Assembly (NCBI GenBank): GCA_035711385.1
Contig: DASTCG010000083.1
Location: 1 to 21,112, forward strand
Direction of reading: 5' to 3'
From: JACDAN01 sp035711385
Lineage (GTDB): Bacteria; Actinomycetota; Thermoleophilia; Gaiellales; Gaiellaceae
DNA: 21,112 nucleotides
A program made the translations under genes and the position numbers. Below, in pieces: positions 1 to 7,087 of this stretch (the first letter of the stretch is position 1; every line of letters begins with the position of its first letter). A model generated the notes under the pieces. The model saw only the letters and a list, made by a program, of their open reading frames with translations. It ran no database searches and was not told the origin of the DNA.

Positions 1-1
1 C

Positions 2-427
2 GAGCTCGGCCTCGAGTACCGGCGCTCCTCGCTGCTCCCCGGCGAGGTGGTCGCCCGGGCCGAGTTCCGGCTCCGGCCGCGGCCGGTCGAGGAGATCAAG
101 GCTACGGTCGCGGAGATGCAGGCCGCGCGGAAGGCGGCGCAACCGACGAACAAGCGGACGTTCGGAAGCGTCTTCAAGAACCCGGACCACGAGCTCTCGG
201 CGGGGAGGATGCTCGAGGCTTGCGGGCTGCGCGGCTTCCGGATCGGCGGCGCCCAGATCTCGCCTCGCCACGCCAACTTCATCGAGAACGCCGACGGCGC
301 TCGCTCTGCCGACGCCGTCGCCCTGATGGCGGAGGCGATGCGCCGCGCGAGGGAGGAGTTCGGCGTGGAGCTCGAGCACGAGGTCCAGTTCCTCGGGCCG
401 ATCGAGCTCCCGGCCCTCGGCCGGTAG
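2..427 (+). CDS. murB: UDP-N-acetylmuramate dehydrogenase (MurB), C-terminal part, cut by window start
   Basis: MurB reduces UDP-GlcNAc-enolpyruvate to UDP-MurNAc in the cytoplasm, an early step of peptidoglycan synthesis. The visible 141 codons are the C-terminal domain. They begin in the middle of a LEYRRSSLLPGEVV-like strand, so the reading frame is open from the window edge and the FAD-binding N-terminal domain lies upstream. Diagnostic motifs are GSVFKNP, whose Ser is the usual proton donor, followed by AGRMLEACGLRGFRIGGAQIS and HANFIEN. The TAG stop at 425-427 is followed by GGAG and then ftsQ after 31 nt, the classical division and cell-wall gene order. A GTG at 47 is internal and should not be taken as the start. 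The assignment is secure despite the truncation. Confidence 0.95.
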   Translation, partial: ELGLEYRRSSLLPGEVVARAEFRLRPRPVEEIKATVAEMQAARKAAQPTNKRTFGSVFKNPDHELSAGRMLEACGLRGFRIGGAQISPRHANFIENADGARSADAVALMAEAMRRAREEFGVELEHEVQFLGPIELPALGR

Positions 428-459
428 GAGCGATTGGCGTCGCGGCGAAGATCGCCGCG
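425..459 (+). promoter_or_regulatory. SD-like GGAG and perfect hairpin in front of ftsQ
   Basis: The only SD-like sequence, GGAG at 427-430, overlaps the murB stop and lies 28 nt before the ftsQ GTG, too far for normal initiation. Between them is a perfect inverted repeat: CGCGGCG (441-447), loop AAGAT, CGCCGCG (453-459). The last base of the second arm is the first base of the start codon. Folding would bring GGAG to about 11 nt from the start while also pairing its first base. Seen directly in the sequence; the effect on translation is inference. Confidence 0.4.
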
Positions 460-1280
460 TGGCCCGCTCCGCGGTCTCGACTTCCCCTGCGCTCCGGCTC
501 GTTCCGTCGGGCCGGTCGCTGGCGCTCGGCTTCGGGCTGCTCGCTCTCGGTGTCGCCCTCTTCGCCGCCGCCCGCCAGACCGGCGTCTTCGCGGTGCACG
601 AGATCGAGGTCGAGTCGATCCCGCCGGGACAGGCGCGCCTCGTCGAGCGCCAGCTGCGCGGACTCGAGGGAACGAGTCTCCTCCAGGTGGACGAAGAAGC
701 GATCCAGCGGCGCCTCGACCGGCTTCCCCACGTGCATCTGCTCGCCTACGACCGTGACTTCCCGAACCGGCTTCGCGTACGCGTGAGCGTCGAGCGCCCC
801 GCCGCCGTCCTCCGGCGGGGCAGCGACCGCTGGCTCGTCTCCGCCGAGGGGAGGGTCTTGCGCTCGCTGGACCGGCCCCTGCGCCGTCCGCTCCCGGTGG
901 TGTGGGTCGAGCGCACTGTCGACCCGGAGGTCGGTGCCGTCCTGACCGTGCCTGAGGCGTCACGGGCGATCCGAGCGATCGCCGCGATCAGGGCGGCGAG
1001 CCCCGCGCTCGCCAGGCGCGTCTGGTACGTGAAGACGACCGAGCCTCGCACCATGACAGCGGTTCTCGACGACGGCTTCGAGATTCGCCTCGGGACCGCC
1101 GACGACCTGGCCGTGAAGCTCGAGGTCGCGCGCCGCGTCCTCGCGACGATGCGACGGGAGGGCGACACGGGCGCCTATCTCGACGTCAGCGTCCCGGAGC
1201 GTCCCGTGGTTGGAGAGACTCTCGAGTCTCAGGTCGAGCCTGAGACTTCGTCCTCGAAGTCCGCGTTGACAGGGCAGTAG
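459..1280 (+). CDS. ftsQ: Cell division protein FtsQ
   Basis: FtsQ is a bitopic membrane protein of the divisome that links the early and late division proteins. The 273-residue product has a short basic N-terminus, one hydrophobic segment at about residues 19-38, and then a POTRA-like domain (about 43-115; VFAVHEIEVES at its start, followed by ERPAAVLRRGSDRWLVS) and an FtsQ beta domain (about 115-245). The C-terminus is Ser/Glu-rich and probably disordered. It starts at GTG 459, the first start in frame, and lies between murB and ftsZ as expected for the dcw cluster. No ftsA lies between ftsQ and ftsZ, as is usual in Actinobacteria. Sequence similarity within this family is low, so the call rests on architecture and position. 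Confidence 0.88.
   Translation: MARSAVSTSPALRLVPSGRSLALGFGLLALGVALFAAARQTGVFAVHEIEVESIPPGQARLVERQLRGLEGTSLLQVDEEAIQRRLDRLPHVHLLAYDRDFPNRLRVRVSVERPAAVLRRGSDRWLVSAEGRVLRSLDRPLRRPLPVVWVERTVDPEVGAVLTVPEASRAIRAIAAIRAASPALARRVWYVKTTEPRTMTAVLDDGFEIRLGTADDLAVKLEVARRVLATMRREGDTGAYLDVSVPERPVVGETLESQVEPETSSSKSALTGQ
1215..1247 (+). repeat. Two competing hairpins at the 3' end of ftsQ
   Basis: AGTCTCAGG (1225-1233), loop TCGAG, CCTGAGACT (1239-1247) is a perfect 9-bp inverted repeat. The AGTCTC part (1225-1230) can also pair with GAGACT (1215-1220) across loop CTCG, so the two stems exclude each other. They lie inside the ftsQ coding region, about 20 nt before the -35 box of the ftsZ promoter. No U-run follows, so this is not a standard intrinsic terminator. 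Confidence 0.45.
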
Positions 1281-1294
1281 ATCGCCCGTACGCT
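1266..1294 (+). promoter_or_regulatory. Sigma-70-type promoter for ftsZ
   Basis: TTGACA (1266-1271), a 17-nt spacer, and TACGCT (1289-1294) match the housekeeping consensus closely. The -35 box lies in the last codons of ftsQ. Transcription would begin near 1301 and give a leader of about 50 nt that contains an SD (GAGGTGG, 1340-1346) before the ftsZ TTG. This is the only textbook -35/-10 pair that I found in the window. Confidence 0.6.
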
Positions 1295-1353
1295 GGGGCG
1301 TTGCAGTGGCCGGCGAAGTCGTCGGCTACAGTCGAGCTTGAGGTGGAGGGACG

Positions 1354-2442
1354 TTGAGCGTACGCGATCAGACAGGCAACTACCTGGCGGTCATCAAGGT
1401 CGTCGGGGTCGGCGGGGGCGGCTCGAACGCCGTCAACCGCATGGTCGACGCCGCCCTGAGCGGCGTCGATTTCATCGCGGCGAACACGGACGCCCAGGCG
1501 CTCCTCGTCATCGACGCGGACATGAAGGTCCACATCGGTGCCGAGTCGACGCGCGGCCTGGGGGCCGGCGCGAACCCGGAGGTCGGGAAGGCGGCCGCGA
1601 CGGAGAGCCGCGACGAGCTGAAGGACGCGATCAAGGGTGCCGACATGGTGTTCGTCACCGCCGGCGAGGGCGGAGGGACCGGGACGGGCGGCGCGCCGAT
1701 CGTGGCCGAGCTCGCGAGGGAGCTGGGCGCGCTCACGGTCGGGGTCGTCACGCGGCCCTTCGGCTTCGAGGGGCGGAAGCGGGCCGACCAGGCGATGATG
1801 GGCATCGAGGAGCTCCGCGACAACGTCGACACGCTGATCGTGATCGAGAACGACCGGCTCCTGCAGGTCGTCGAGAAGCGCACCTCGATCGTCGACGCCT
1901 TCCGTATGGCGGACGACATTCTCCGCCAGGGCGTCCAGGGCATCACCGATCTCATCACCGTGCCCGGAATCGTCAACCTCGACTTCGCGGACGTCCGGGC
2001 GATCATGTCGGACGCCGGCTCGGCGCTGATGGGCATCGGGACGGCGTCGGGTGAGAGCCGCGCGGCCGAGGCGGCGCACACGGCGGTGTCGTCGCCGCTC
2101 CTCGAGTCGTCCATCGAGGGGGCGACCGGGATCCTGCTCAACATCACCGGCCCGCCGGAGATGGGCCTGTTCGAGGTGAACGAGGCGGCCGAGGTCGTGA
2201 CCGGTGCCGCAGACCAGAACGCGAACGTCATCTTCGGCGCCGTCATCGACGAGGCGCTGAAGGACGAGGTCCGCGTGACGGTGATCGCAACCGGATTCGG
2301 CCCTGGCGCGCATCGGCGACGTCGCCGGGCGGTGATTGCCGAGGAGGCGCCGGCAAGGGAGCCGGAGGAGCGCGAGCGCGAACGCGAGCGCTTCGAGCTC
2401 ACGGACGAGGAGCTCGAAGTCCCCTCCTTCCTGCGCGACTGA
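1354..2442 (+). CDS. ftsZ: Cell division GTPase FtsZ
   Basis: FtsZ is the tubulin-like GTPase that polymerises into the cytokinetic ring at midcell. The 362-residue protein contains the phosphate-binding loop start GGGGSNAVN (about 20-28), the tubulin signature GGGTGTG (106-112), the T7 synergy-loop region NLDFADVRAIM (208-218), a short Glu/Arg-rich linker (about 330-345) and the C-terminal peptide EELEVPSFLRD that binds partner proteins. It begins at TTG 1354, preceded by GAGGTGG with 7-nt spacing. The next in-frame residues, NYLAVIKVVGVGG, match the conserved N-terminus, so this start is well supported. It has its own promoter overlapping the end of ftsQ. The gene ends 84 nt before gcvT. 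The usual sepF/ylmE-type genes do not follow it. Confidence 0.98.
   Translation: MSVRDQTGNYLAVIKVVGVGGGGSNAVNRMVDAALSGVDFIAANTDAQALLVIDADMKVHIGAESTRGLGAGANPEVGKAAATESRDELKDAIKGADMVFVTAGEGGGTGTGGAPIVAELARELGALTVGVVTRPFGFEGRKRADQAMMGIEELRDNVDTLIVIENDRLLQVVEKRTSIVDAFRMADDILRQGVQGITDLITVPGIVNLDFADVRAIMSDAGSALMGIGTASGESRAAEAAHTAVSSPLLESSIEGATGILLNITGPPEMGLFEVNEAAEVVTGAADQNANVIFGAVIDEALKDEVRVTVIATGFGPGAHRRRRRAVIAEEAPAREPEERERERERFELTDEELEVPSFLRD
2368..2391 (+). repeat. Short in-frame GARCGC hexamer repeat in the ftsZ linker
   Basis: Four consecutive copies of GAGCGC/GAACGC encode (Glu-Arg)4 in the variable linker between the FtsZ GTPase core and its C-terminal peptide. Slippage here would change linker length without changing the frame. 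Confidence 0.5.
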
Positions 2443-2510
2443 CCGGACAAGGCGCCGACTCGGGGATCGGGACCGAGGCCATGCCTGCGCGGCCGGTGGC
2501 TGGGACGGCG

Positions 2511-2516
2511 TAGCAT
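2511..2516 (+). promoter_or_regulatory. -10-like box for the gcv operon
   Basis: TAGCAT fits TANNNT and ends 10 nt before the gcvT GTG. No SD and no clear -35 are present. A start 6-7 nt after the box would leave a leader of only 3-4 nt. No glycine riboswitch fold is recognisable in the 84 nt between ftsZ and gcvT. Confidence 0.35.
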
Positions 2517-2526
2517 CCGGCGCGTC

Positions 2527-3579
2527 GTGCAGACGCTGCGCCGAACGCCGATCCACGAACGCCACGTCGCGCTCGGCGCGCGCCTCGTGCCGTTCGCCGG
2601 CTGGGAGATGCCGGTCCAGTACGAGGGAGTGATCCAAGAGCACCGCGCGGTGCGCTCCGACGCGGGCGTTTTCGACGTCTCTCACATGGGCGAGCTCGAG
2701 GTCGAGGGGCCGAAGGCTCACGAGTTCCTCCAGACGATGCTGTCGAACGACCTCGACCGGCTGGAGCCGGGCCAGGCGCAGTACACACTGCTCACGAACG
2801 AGCGCGGAGGAATCGTCGACGACCTGATCGCCTACCGTCTCGAGGCCGGTCGCTACCTCCTGATCGTCAACGCCTCGAACCGGGATGCCGACTTCCGCTG
2901 GCTCAAGGAGCGGGAGGTGCCCGGCTCGGACGTGCGTGACGTCTCGGACGGCTATGCGCTGCTCGCCGTCCAGGGTCCCCGGTCACTCGAGCGCCTGGGC
3001 CTGGCCGAGGCGCCAGCCTTCACCTTCGCGATGGAGGAGCTGGACGGGCACGAGGTCATGGTCAACCGGACCGGATACACGGGCGAGAAGGGCGTCGAGT
3101 TGATGGTCCCCGCCGAGGAGGGGCCCCTCCTGTGGGACGCGGTGCTCGCGAGGGGCGTGAAGCCGGCCGGCCTCGGTGCCCGCGACACCCTGCGGCTCGA
3201 GGTCTGCTATCCGCTGCACGGCAACGACATCTCCCCCGAGACGGACGCGATCTCGGCCGGGCTGGGCTGGGTTTCCGCGCTGGAGAAGGACTTCACGGGC
3301 GTCGAAGAGCTGCGCCGGATCAAGGAGCAGGGGCCGGCCCGCAGGCTGGTCGCCTTCGTCATGGAGGATCCCGGCGTGCCGCGCCAGGGGATGGCCATCG
3401 ACGGCGGCGGCGACGTCACCTCCGGGACGCACTCGCCGATGCTCGAGCGGGGCATCGGCATGGGCTACGTCCCGTCTGACCGGGTCGACGCCGGCACCGA
3501 GCTGACGATCGACCTGCGTGGGCGGCCGCGCAAGGCGCGGGTGGTCAAGAAACCGATCTACAGGCACGAGGAGGACTGA
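2527..3579 (+). CDS. gcvT: Glycine cleavage system T protein (aminomethyltransferase)
   Basis: GcvT takes the aminomethyl group from lipoylated H protein, releasing ammonia and passing the carbon to tetrahydrofolate as 5,10-methylene-THF. The 350-residue protein starts with the conserved RRTPIHERHVALGARLVPFAGWEMP region, continues with FDVSHMGE (about 49-56), the folate-domain strands QYTLLTNERGGIVDDLI, and the TGYTGEKGVELMVP and GLGARDTLRLEVCYPLHGND motifs. It ends in the GcvT C-terminal barrel (SPMLERGIGMGYVP). Length is normal to slightly short. The start is GTG 2527, right at the conserved N-terminus. It is the first gene of gcvT-H-PA-PB; its TGA overlaps the gcvH ATG by one base. Confidence 0.97.
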   Translation: MQTLRRTPIHERHVALGARLVPFAGWEMPVQYEGVIQEHRAVRSDAGVFDVSHMGELEVEGPKAHEFLQTMLSNDLDRLEPGQAQYTLLTNERGGIVDDLIAYRLEAGRYLLIVNASNRDADFRWLKEREVPGSDVRDVSDGYALLAVQGPRSLERLGLAEAPAFTFAMEELDGHEVMVNRTGYTGEKGVELMVPAEEGPLLWDAVLARGVKPAGLGARDTLRLEVCYPLHGNDISPETDAISAGLGWVSALEKDFTGVEELRRIKEQGPARRLVAFVMEDPGVPRQGMAIDGGGDVTSGTHSPMLERGIGMGYVPSDRVDAGTELTIDLRGRPRKARVVKKPIYRHEED

Positions 3580-3974
3580 TGCCGGCATCCGAGAGCTACC
3601 CCGACGACCTGCACTACCACCGTGAGCACGACTGGGCCCGCATCGAGGACGGCGAGGCGCTGCTCGGCATCACCTGGTACGCGCAGGACGCGCTCGGCGA
3701 GCTCGTCCACTTCGAGGCGCCGGAGGCAGGAGCGGCCGTGACGAAGGACGGGATCTACGGCGAGGTCGAATCCGTCAAGGCCGTCTCGGACCTCGTCGCG
3801 CCGATCTCCGGGGAGGTGATCGAGGTGAATCAGGCCGTGGTCGCTGCGCCCGAGACCGTGAACGAGGACCCCTACGGAGACGGCTGGCTTGTCCGGATTC
3901 GCGTCGCGGACCCCGCCGAGGCCGACGGGCTGATGGACGTCGAGGCCTACAAGGCGCTTCTCGCCGAGCAGTGA
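3579..3974 (+). CDS. gcvH: Glycine cleavage system H protein
   Basis: GcvH is the lipoyl carrier of the glycine cleavage complex and shuttles the aminomethyl group between the P, T and L proteins. The 131-residue product has the typical YHREHDWARIEDGEALLGIT start, the lipoylation loop GEVESVKAVSDL with Lys67 as the expected lipoylated residue, and the NEDPYGDGWLVRIRV hammerhead end. The length is the usual one. Its ATG overlaps the gcvT stop (TGATG), and its own TGA overlaps the GTG of gcvPA, so translation is probably coupled. No lipoate ligase, lipoyl synthase or lipoamide dehydrogenase gene is in the window. Confidence 0.97.
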   Translation: MPASESYPDDLHYHREHDWARIEDGEALLGITWYAQDALGELVHFEAPEAGAAVTKDGIYGEVESVKAVSDLVAPISGEVIEVNQAVVAAPETVNEDPYGDGWLVRIRVADPAEADGLMDVEAYKALLAEQ

Positions 3975-5293
3975 CCTACGCCACGCTCACCGACGCCGAC
4001 CGCGCCGAGATGCTGGAGACGATCGGCGTCGCCAGCATCGAAGAGCTGTTCCGCGACATTCCGGCGGGCGTTCGCCTGGGCCGCCCGCTCGATCTCGGCG
4101 AGCCCCTGACGGAGCAGGAGATCCTCGAACGACTCGAGGAGCTCGCGGCGCGCAACGTGCACGCCGGCGAGGAGCTGACGTTCGTCGGCGCCGGTGTCTA
4201 CGACCACTACGTCCCCGCGGTCGTCGACTACATCCTGCAGCGAGGCGAATTCCTGACGGCGTACACGCCGTATCAGCCCGAGATGAGCCAGGGGATTCTC
4301 CAGGCGATCTTCGAGTATCAGACGGTGATCTGCGAGCTCACCGGCATGGACGTCTCGAACGCTTCCGGCTACGACGGGACGACGGTCGCGGCGGACGCCT
4401 GCTTCATCGCGAAGCACGCGACCGGCCGGACGAGGATCGTCCTCGCCGAGACCGTCAACCCGCAGGTCCGGCAGGTGGTGCGCACCTATGCGCCGGGGTT
4501 CGGGATGGAGGTCGTGGACGTCTCGCACCGCGACGGCGTCACCGATCCGGATGAGTTCCGAGCTGCCGCCCAGGGCGCAGCCTGCGCGATCTTCCAGCAA
4601 CCGAACTTCTTCGGCTGCCTCGAGCCTGCGCCCGAGCTCGCGGCGGCGGCGAACGACGGCGAGGCGCTGGCAGTCGCCCATGTCGACCCGATCTCGCTCG
4701 GCGTGCTCGAGGCGCCTGGCAACTACGGGTGCGCGCTCGCGATCGGTGAGGGACAGGGCGTGGGCAACCCGCTCTCATTCGGCGGACCGCACTACGGGTT
4801 CATCGCCGCGCGCGAGCAGTTCACCCGGCGCATGCCCGGTCGCATCGTCGGGGAGACGACGGATCTCCGCGGCGAGCGGGGCTATGTGCTGACGCTCCAG
4901 ACCCGCGAGCAGCACATCCGGCGGGAGAAGGCGACGTCGAACATCACCACCAACCAGACCCTGCTGGCGCTGGGCGGCCTCATCTCTCTGTGCTGGCTGG
5001 GACCCGAGGGGCTCCGGGAGGTGGGCGAGGCCTGTATGGCCCTCGCCGAGCACGCGAAGGAGCGTCTCGAGCTTCCGCTGTTGTTTCCGGAGCAGGCAAC
5101 GTTCAAGGAGTTTGGCATCCGGGTCGGACGGCCAGCGCTGGATGCGATCCGGGAGGCGCGCACCCACGGCGTCAACCCGGGCTATCCCCTGGGTCGGGAC
5201 TACCCGGGCATGGACGACGCGATCCTCGTCGCCGTCACCGAGCGGCGGACCGTCGACGACATCGAGCGGCTCGCGGAGGCGCTCGCAGGATGA
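3971..5293 (+). CDS. gcvPA: Glycine dehydrogenase (decarboxylating) subunit 1, GcvPA
   Basis: This is the N-terminal half of the split P protein, which with GcvPB decarboxylates glycine and loads the aminomethyl group on GcvH. The 440-residue protein shows family landmarks in order: RDIPAGVRL, YDHYVPAVVDYILQRGEF, TAYTPYQPEMSQGILQ, FEYQTVICELTGMDVSNASGYDG, QQPNFFGCLE, SFGGPHYGF and RRMPGRIVGETTD, with TREQHIRREKATSNITTNQ near the C-terminal third. The GTG at 3971 overlaps the gcvH TGA by 4 bases. The split form is known from Thermus, Bacillus, Thermotoga and some deep actinobacteria, whereas many actinobacteria have a single fused GcvP. Confidence 0.97.
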   Translation: MTYATLTDADRAEMLETIGVASIEELFRDIPAGVRLGRPLDLGEPLTEQEILERLEELAARNVHAGEELTFVGAGVYDHYVPAVVDYILQRGEFLTAYTPYQPEMSQGILQAIFEYQTVICELTGMDVSNASGYDGTTVAADACFIAKHATGRTRIVLAETVNPQVRQVVRTYAPGFGMEVVDVSHRDGVTDPDEFRAAAQGAACAIFQQPNFFGCLEPAPELAAAANDGEALAVAHVDPISLGVLEAPGNYGCALAIGEGQGVGNPLSFGGPHYGFIAAREQFTRRMPGRIVGETTDLRGERGYVLTLQTREQHIRREKATSNITTNQTLLALGGLISLCWLGPEGLREVGEACMALAEHAKERLELPLLFPEQATFKEFGIRVGRPALDAIREARTHGVNPGYPLGRDYPGMDDAILVAVTERRTVDDIERLAEALAG

Positions 5294-6792
5294 AGCTCGT
5301 CTTCGAGCGGTCGAGGCCCGGGCGCCGTGCCGGAAGGATCCCGAGGCCGGACGGGCTCTCGCCTCCCGCGCCGCCCGAGCACCTCCGCCGTGCGCAGCCT
5401 CCGCGGCTCCCCGAGATACCGGAGGTCGAGCTCGTCCGGCACTTCACGGAGCTGACGAGCCGCAACTTCGGCATCGACACAGGCTTCTATCCGCTCGGCT
5501 CGTGCACGATGAAGTACAACCCCCGCGTCAACGAGCGCGTCGCCGCCCTGCCGGGGTTCCGGGACCTCCATCCGCACCAGGACGAGGACGGCGCCCAGGG
5601 CGCGCTCGAGCTCATGCACGACCTCCAGGAGATCCTCGCCGAGGTCACGGGGCTCCACGCCGTCTCGCTCCAGCCCGCGGCCGGGTCGCAGGGCGAGGTC
5701 ACCGGGCTAATGCTCATGCGCGCCTACTTCTCCGATCGCGGCGAGGGCGAGCAACGCAGGAGGGTGGTTGTCGCCGACACCGCCCACGGGACGAACCCGG
5801 CCAGCGTGACGATGGGGGGATACGAGCTGCTGAAGGTCGCGACGGATGCACGCGGGAACATCGACCTCGACGACCTCAGGGACAAGGTCGACGACTCGAC
5901 CGCCGGGCTGATGCTCACGAACCCGTCGACGCTCGGCCTCTTCGACGAGAACATCGATGAGATCTCGACGATCTTCCACGACGCAGGCGCGCTTCTCTAC
6001 TACGACGGCGCGAACCTCAACGCTGTCTGCGGGATCTCGCGGCCGGGCGACATGGGCTTCGACATCGTTCACATCAACCTCCACAAGACGTTCTCCCAGC
6101 CGCACGGCGGCGGCGGCCCCGGCGGCGGGCCGATCGCCGTGAGGGAGCATCTCGAGCCGTTCCTGCCCGTTCCCGCGGTGGTGCGGGACGGCAACCGGTT
6201 CCGGCTCGACTACGACCGTCCGAAGTCGATCGGCAAGGTCAGGGCGTTCACGGGCCCGTTCGGGGTCTTCGTCCGCTCCTACGCGTTCATCCTCGCCTGG
6301 GGTCGCGAGCTCCGGGCGATGTCGGAGGACGCCGTCCTGAACGCGAACTACCTGCTCGCGCAGCTGAAGGACGTCTACGACCTGCCGTTCGACCGCCTCT
6401 GCATGCACGAGTTCGTCCTCTCGGCGCGGACGCTCAAGAAGGAGCACGGCATCAGCGCGCTCGAGGTCGCGAAGCGCCTGATGGACTACGGCTTCCATCC
6501 GCCGACGATCTACTTCCCGCTGGTCGTCCCCGAGGCGTTGATGATCGAGCCGACCGAAACCGAGACGAAGGAGACGCTCGACGCGTTCGTCGCCGCGATG
6601 CAGTCGATCGCGCGCGAGGCGGCCGAGGACCCCGAGACGCTGAAGACCGCGCCCCATAACCGTCCAGTCGCGCGGCTCGACGAGGTCAAGGCCGCGAAGC
6701 GCGCCGTCGTCCGCTACCGGTTCGAGGAGCACCCGGACCTGGTGGCCGAGGCGACGCAACCGGTTCAGGCCGAAGCTCCGAAAGGCGTCTGA
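5290..6792 (+). CDS. gcvPB: Glycine dehydrogenase (decarboxylating) subunit 2, GcvPB
   Basis: This is the PLP-binding half of the split P protein. The 500-residue product has TSRNFGIDTGFYPLGSCTMKYNPR (about 56-79), QPAAGSQGE, DTAHGTNPASVTMGG, LTNPSTLGLFDENI, YYDGANLNA and the PLP lysine motif NLHKTFSQPHGGGGPG with Lys266. I chose ATG 5290, which overlaps the gcvPA TGA (ATGA), because it is adjacent to the upstream stop and gives the normal N-terminus MKLVFERSRPGRR. The open frame continues upstream inside gcvPA but that is antiphase readthrough. The C-terminal 30 residues after the catalytic domain look like a variable tail. It ends 10 bp from the convergent small membrane protein gene, with no clear terminator. 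Confidence 0.97.
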   Translation: MKLVFERSRPGRRAGRIPRPDGLSPPAPPEHLRRAQPPRLPEIPEVELVRHFTELTSRNFGIDTGFYPLGSCTMKYNPRVNERVAALPGFRDLHPHQDEDGAQGALELMHDLQEILAEVTGLHAVSLQPAAGSQGEVTGLMLMRAYFSDRGEGEQRRRVVVADTAHGTNPASVTMGGYELLKVATDARGNIDLDDLRDKVDDSTAGLMLTNPSTLGLFDENIDEISTIFHDAGALLYYDGANLNAVCGISRPGDMGFDIVHINLHKTFSQPHGGGGPGGGPIAVREHLEPFLPVPAVVRDGNRFRLDYDRPKSIGKVRAFTGPFGVFVRSYAFILAWGRELRAMSEDAVLNANYLLAQLKDVYDLPFDRLCMHEFVLSARTLKKEHGISALEVAKRLMDYGFHPPTIYFPLVVPEALMIEPTETETKETLDAFVAAMQSIAREAAEDPETLKTAPHNRPVARLDEVKAAKRAVVRYRFEEHPDLVAEATQPVQAEAPKGV

Positions 6793-6802
6793 GAGAAAGC
6801 GC

Positions 6803-7009
6803 CTAGAAGAGGTCGGTGTCGTCGGGGAGCTCGCCGCGGCGCCTGATCAGGATCCAGACCACGCCGGCGACCGCGGGGATGAGCAGGAGCATCCGGAGGT
6901 CCGCCCAGGCGGCCGCCAGCCAGACGATGCCGAGGGCGATCCAGGCCCCGCGCCGCACGAGATAGTCGTCACGGACAAGCTGCCACAGAGAAGCCGCTGT
7001 GTCGTTCAT
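6803..7009 (-). CDS. Small two-helix membrane protein, function unknown
   Basis: The 68-residue product starts MNDTAASLWQLVRDDYLVRR, followed by two closely spaced hydrophobic stretches (about residues 21-36 and 39-53), a basic IRRRGE turn and an acidic DDTDLF end. This pattern suggests a small inner-membrane protein with two short helices. The start at 7009 is preferred because AGGAGA (complement of 7016-7021) stands 6 nt upstream, one of the few good SD sites in the window; a longer form starting at 7039 has no such site. I do not recognise a family. It is convergent with gcvPB and divergent from the ankyrin gene. Confidence 0.65.
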   Translation of the reverse strand: MNDTAASLWQLVRDDYLVRRGAWIALGIVWLAAAWADLRMLLLIPAVAGVVWILIRRRGELPDDTDLF

Positions 7010-7075
7010 GCCGCTTCTCCTTTCCTTCAGGGCTGACATCGGCCGACACGTGCGACCGGATATCCCTCATCTGGT

Positions 7076-7081
7076 GAGAAT
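7076..7081 (+). promoter_or_regulatory. Possible -10 box of the ankyrin gene
   Basis: GAGAAT ends exactly 6 nt before ATG 7088, the spacing that puts transcription start on the A of the start codon. The first base departs from TANNNT, so support comes mainly from the same spacing at other genes in the window. Confidence 0.25.
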
Positions 7082-7087
7082 GCCCTC

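Noticed and set aside
2443..2526. Glycine riboswitch ahead of gcvT
   Set aside because: The gap is only 84 nt and shows none of the tandem aptamer features; a weak 5-bp stem (2459-2477) is the only structure seen.
1186..2721. Long minus-strand open frame (511 codons) across ftsQ end, ftsZ and gcvT start
   Set aside because: It is antisense to clearly identified genes, Arg/Asp/His-rich without recognisable domains, and typical of the open antisense frames in GC-rich DNA.
4990..5289. Extension of GcvPB 100 codons upstream
   Set aside because: It overlaps gcvPA in another frame with low-complexity residues; ATG 5290 overlaps the gcvPA stop and gives the normal family N-terminus.
6783..6804. 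Terminator between gcvPB and the small membrane protein gene (AGGCG ... CGCCT)
   Set aside because: A 5-bp stem with a 12-nt loop and no U-run is too weak to call.
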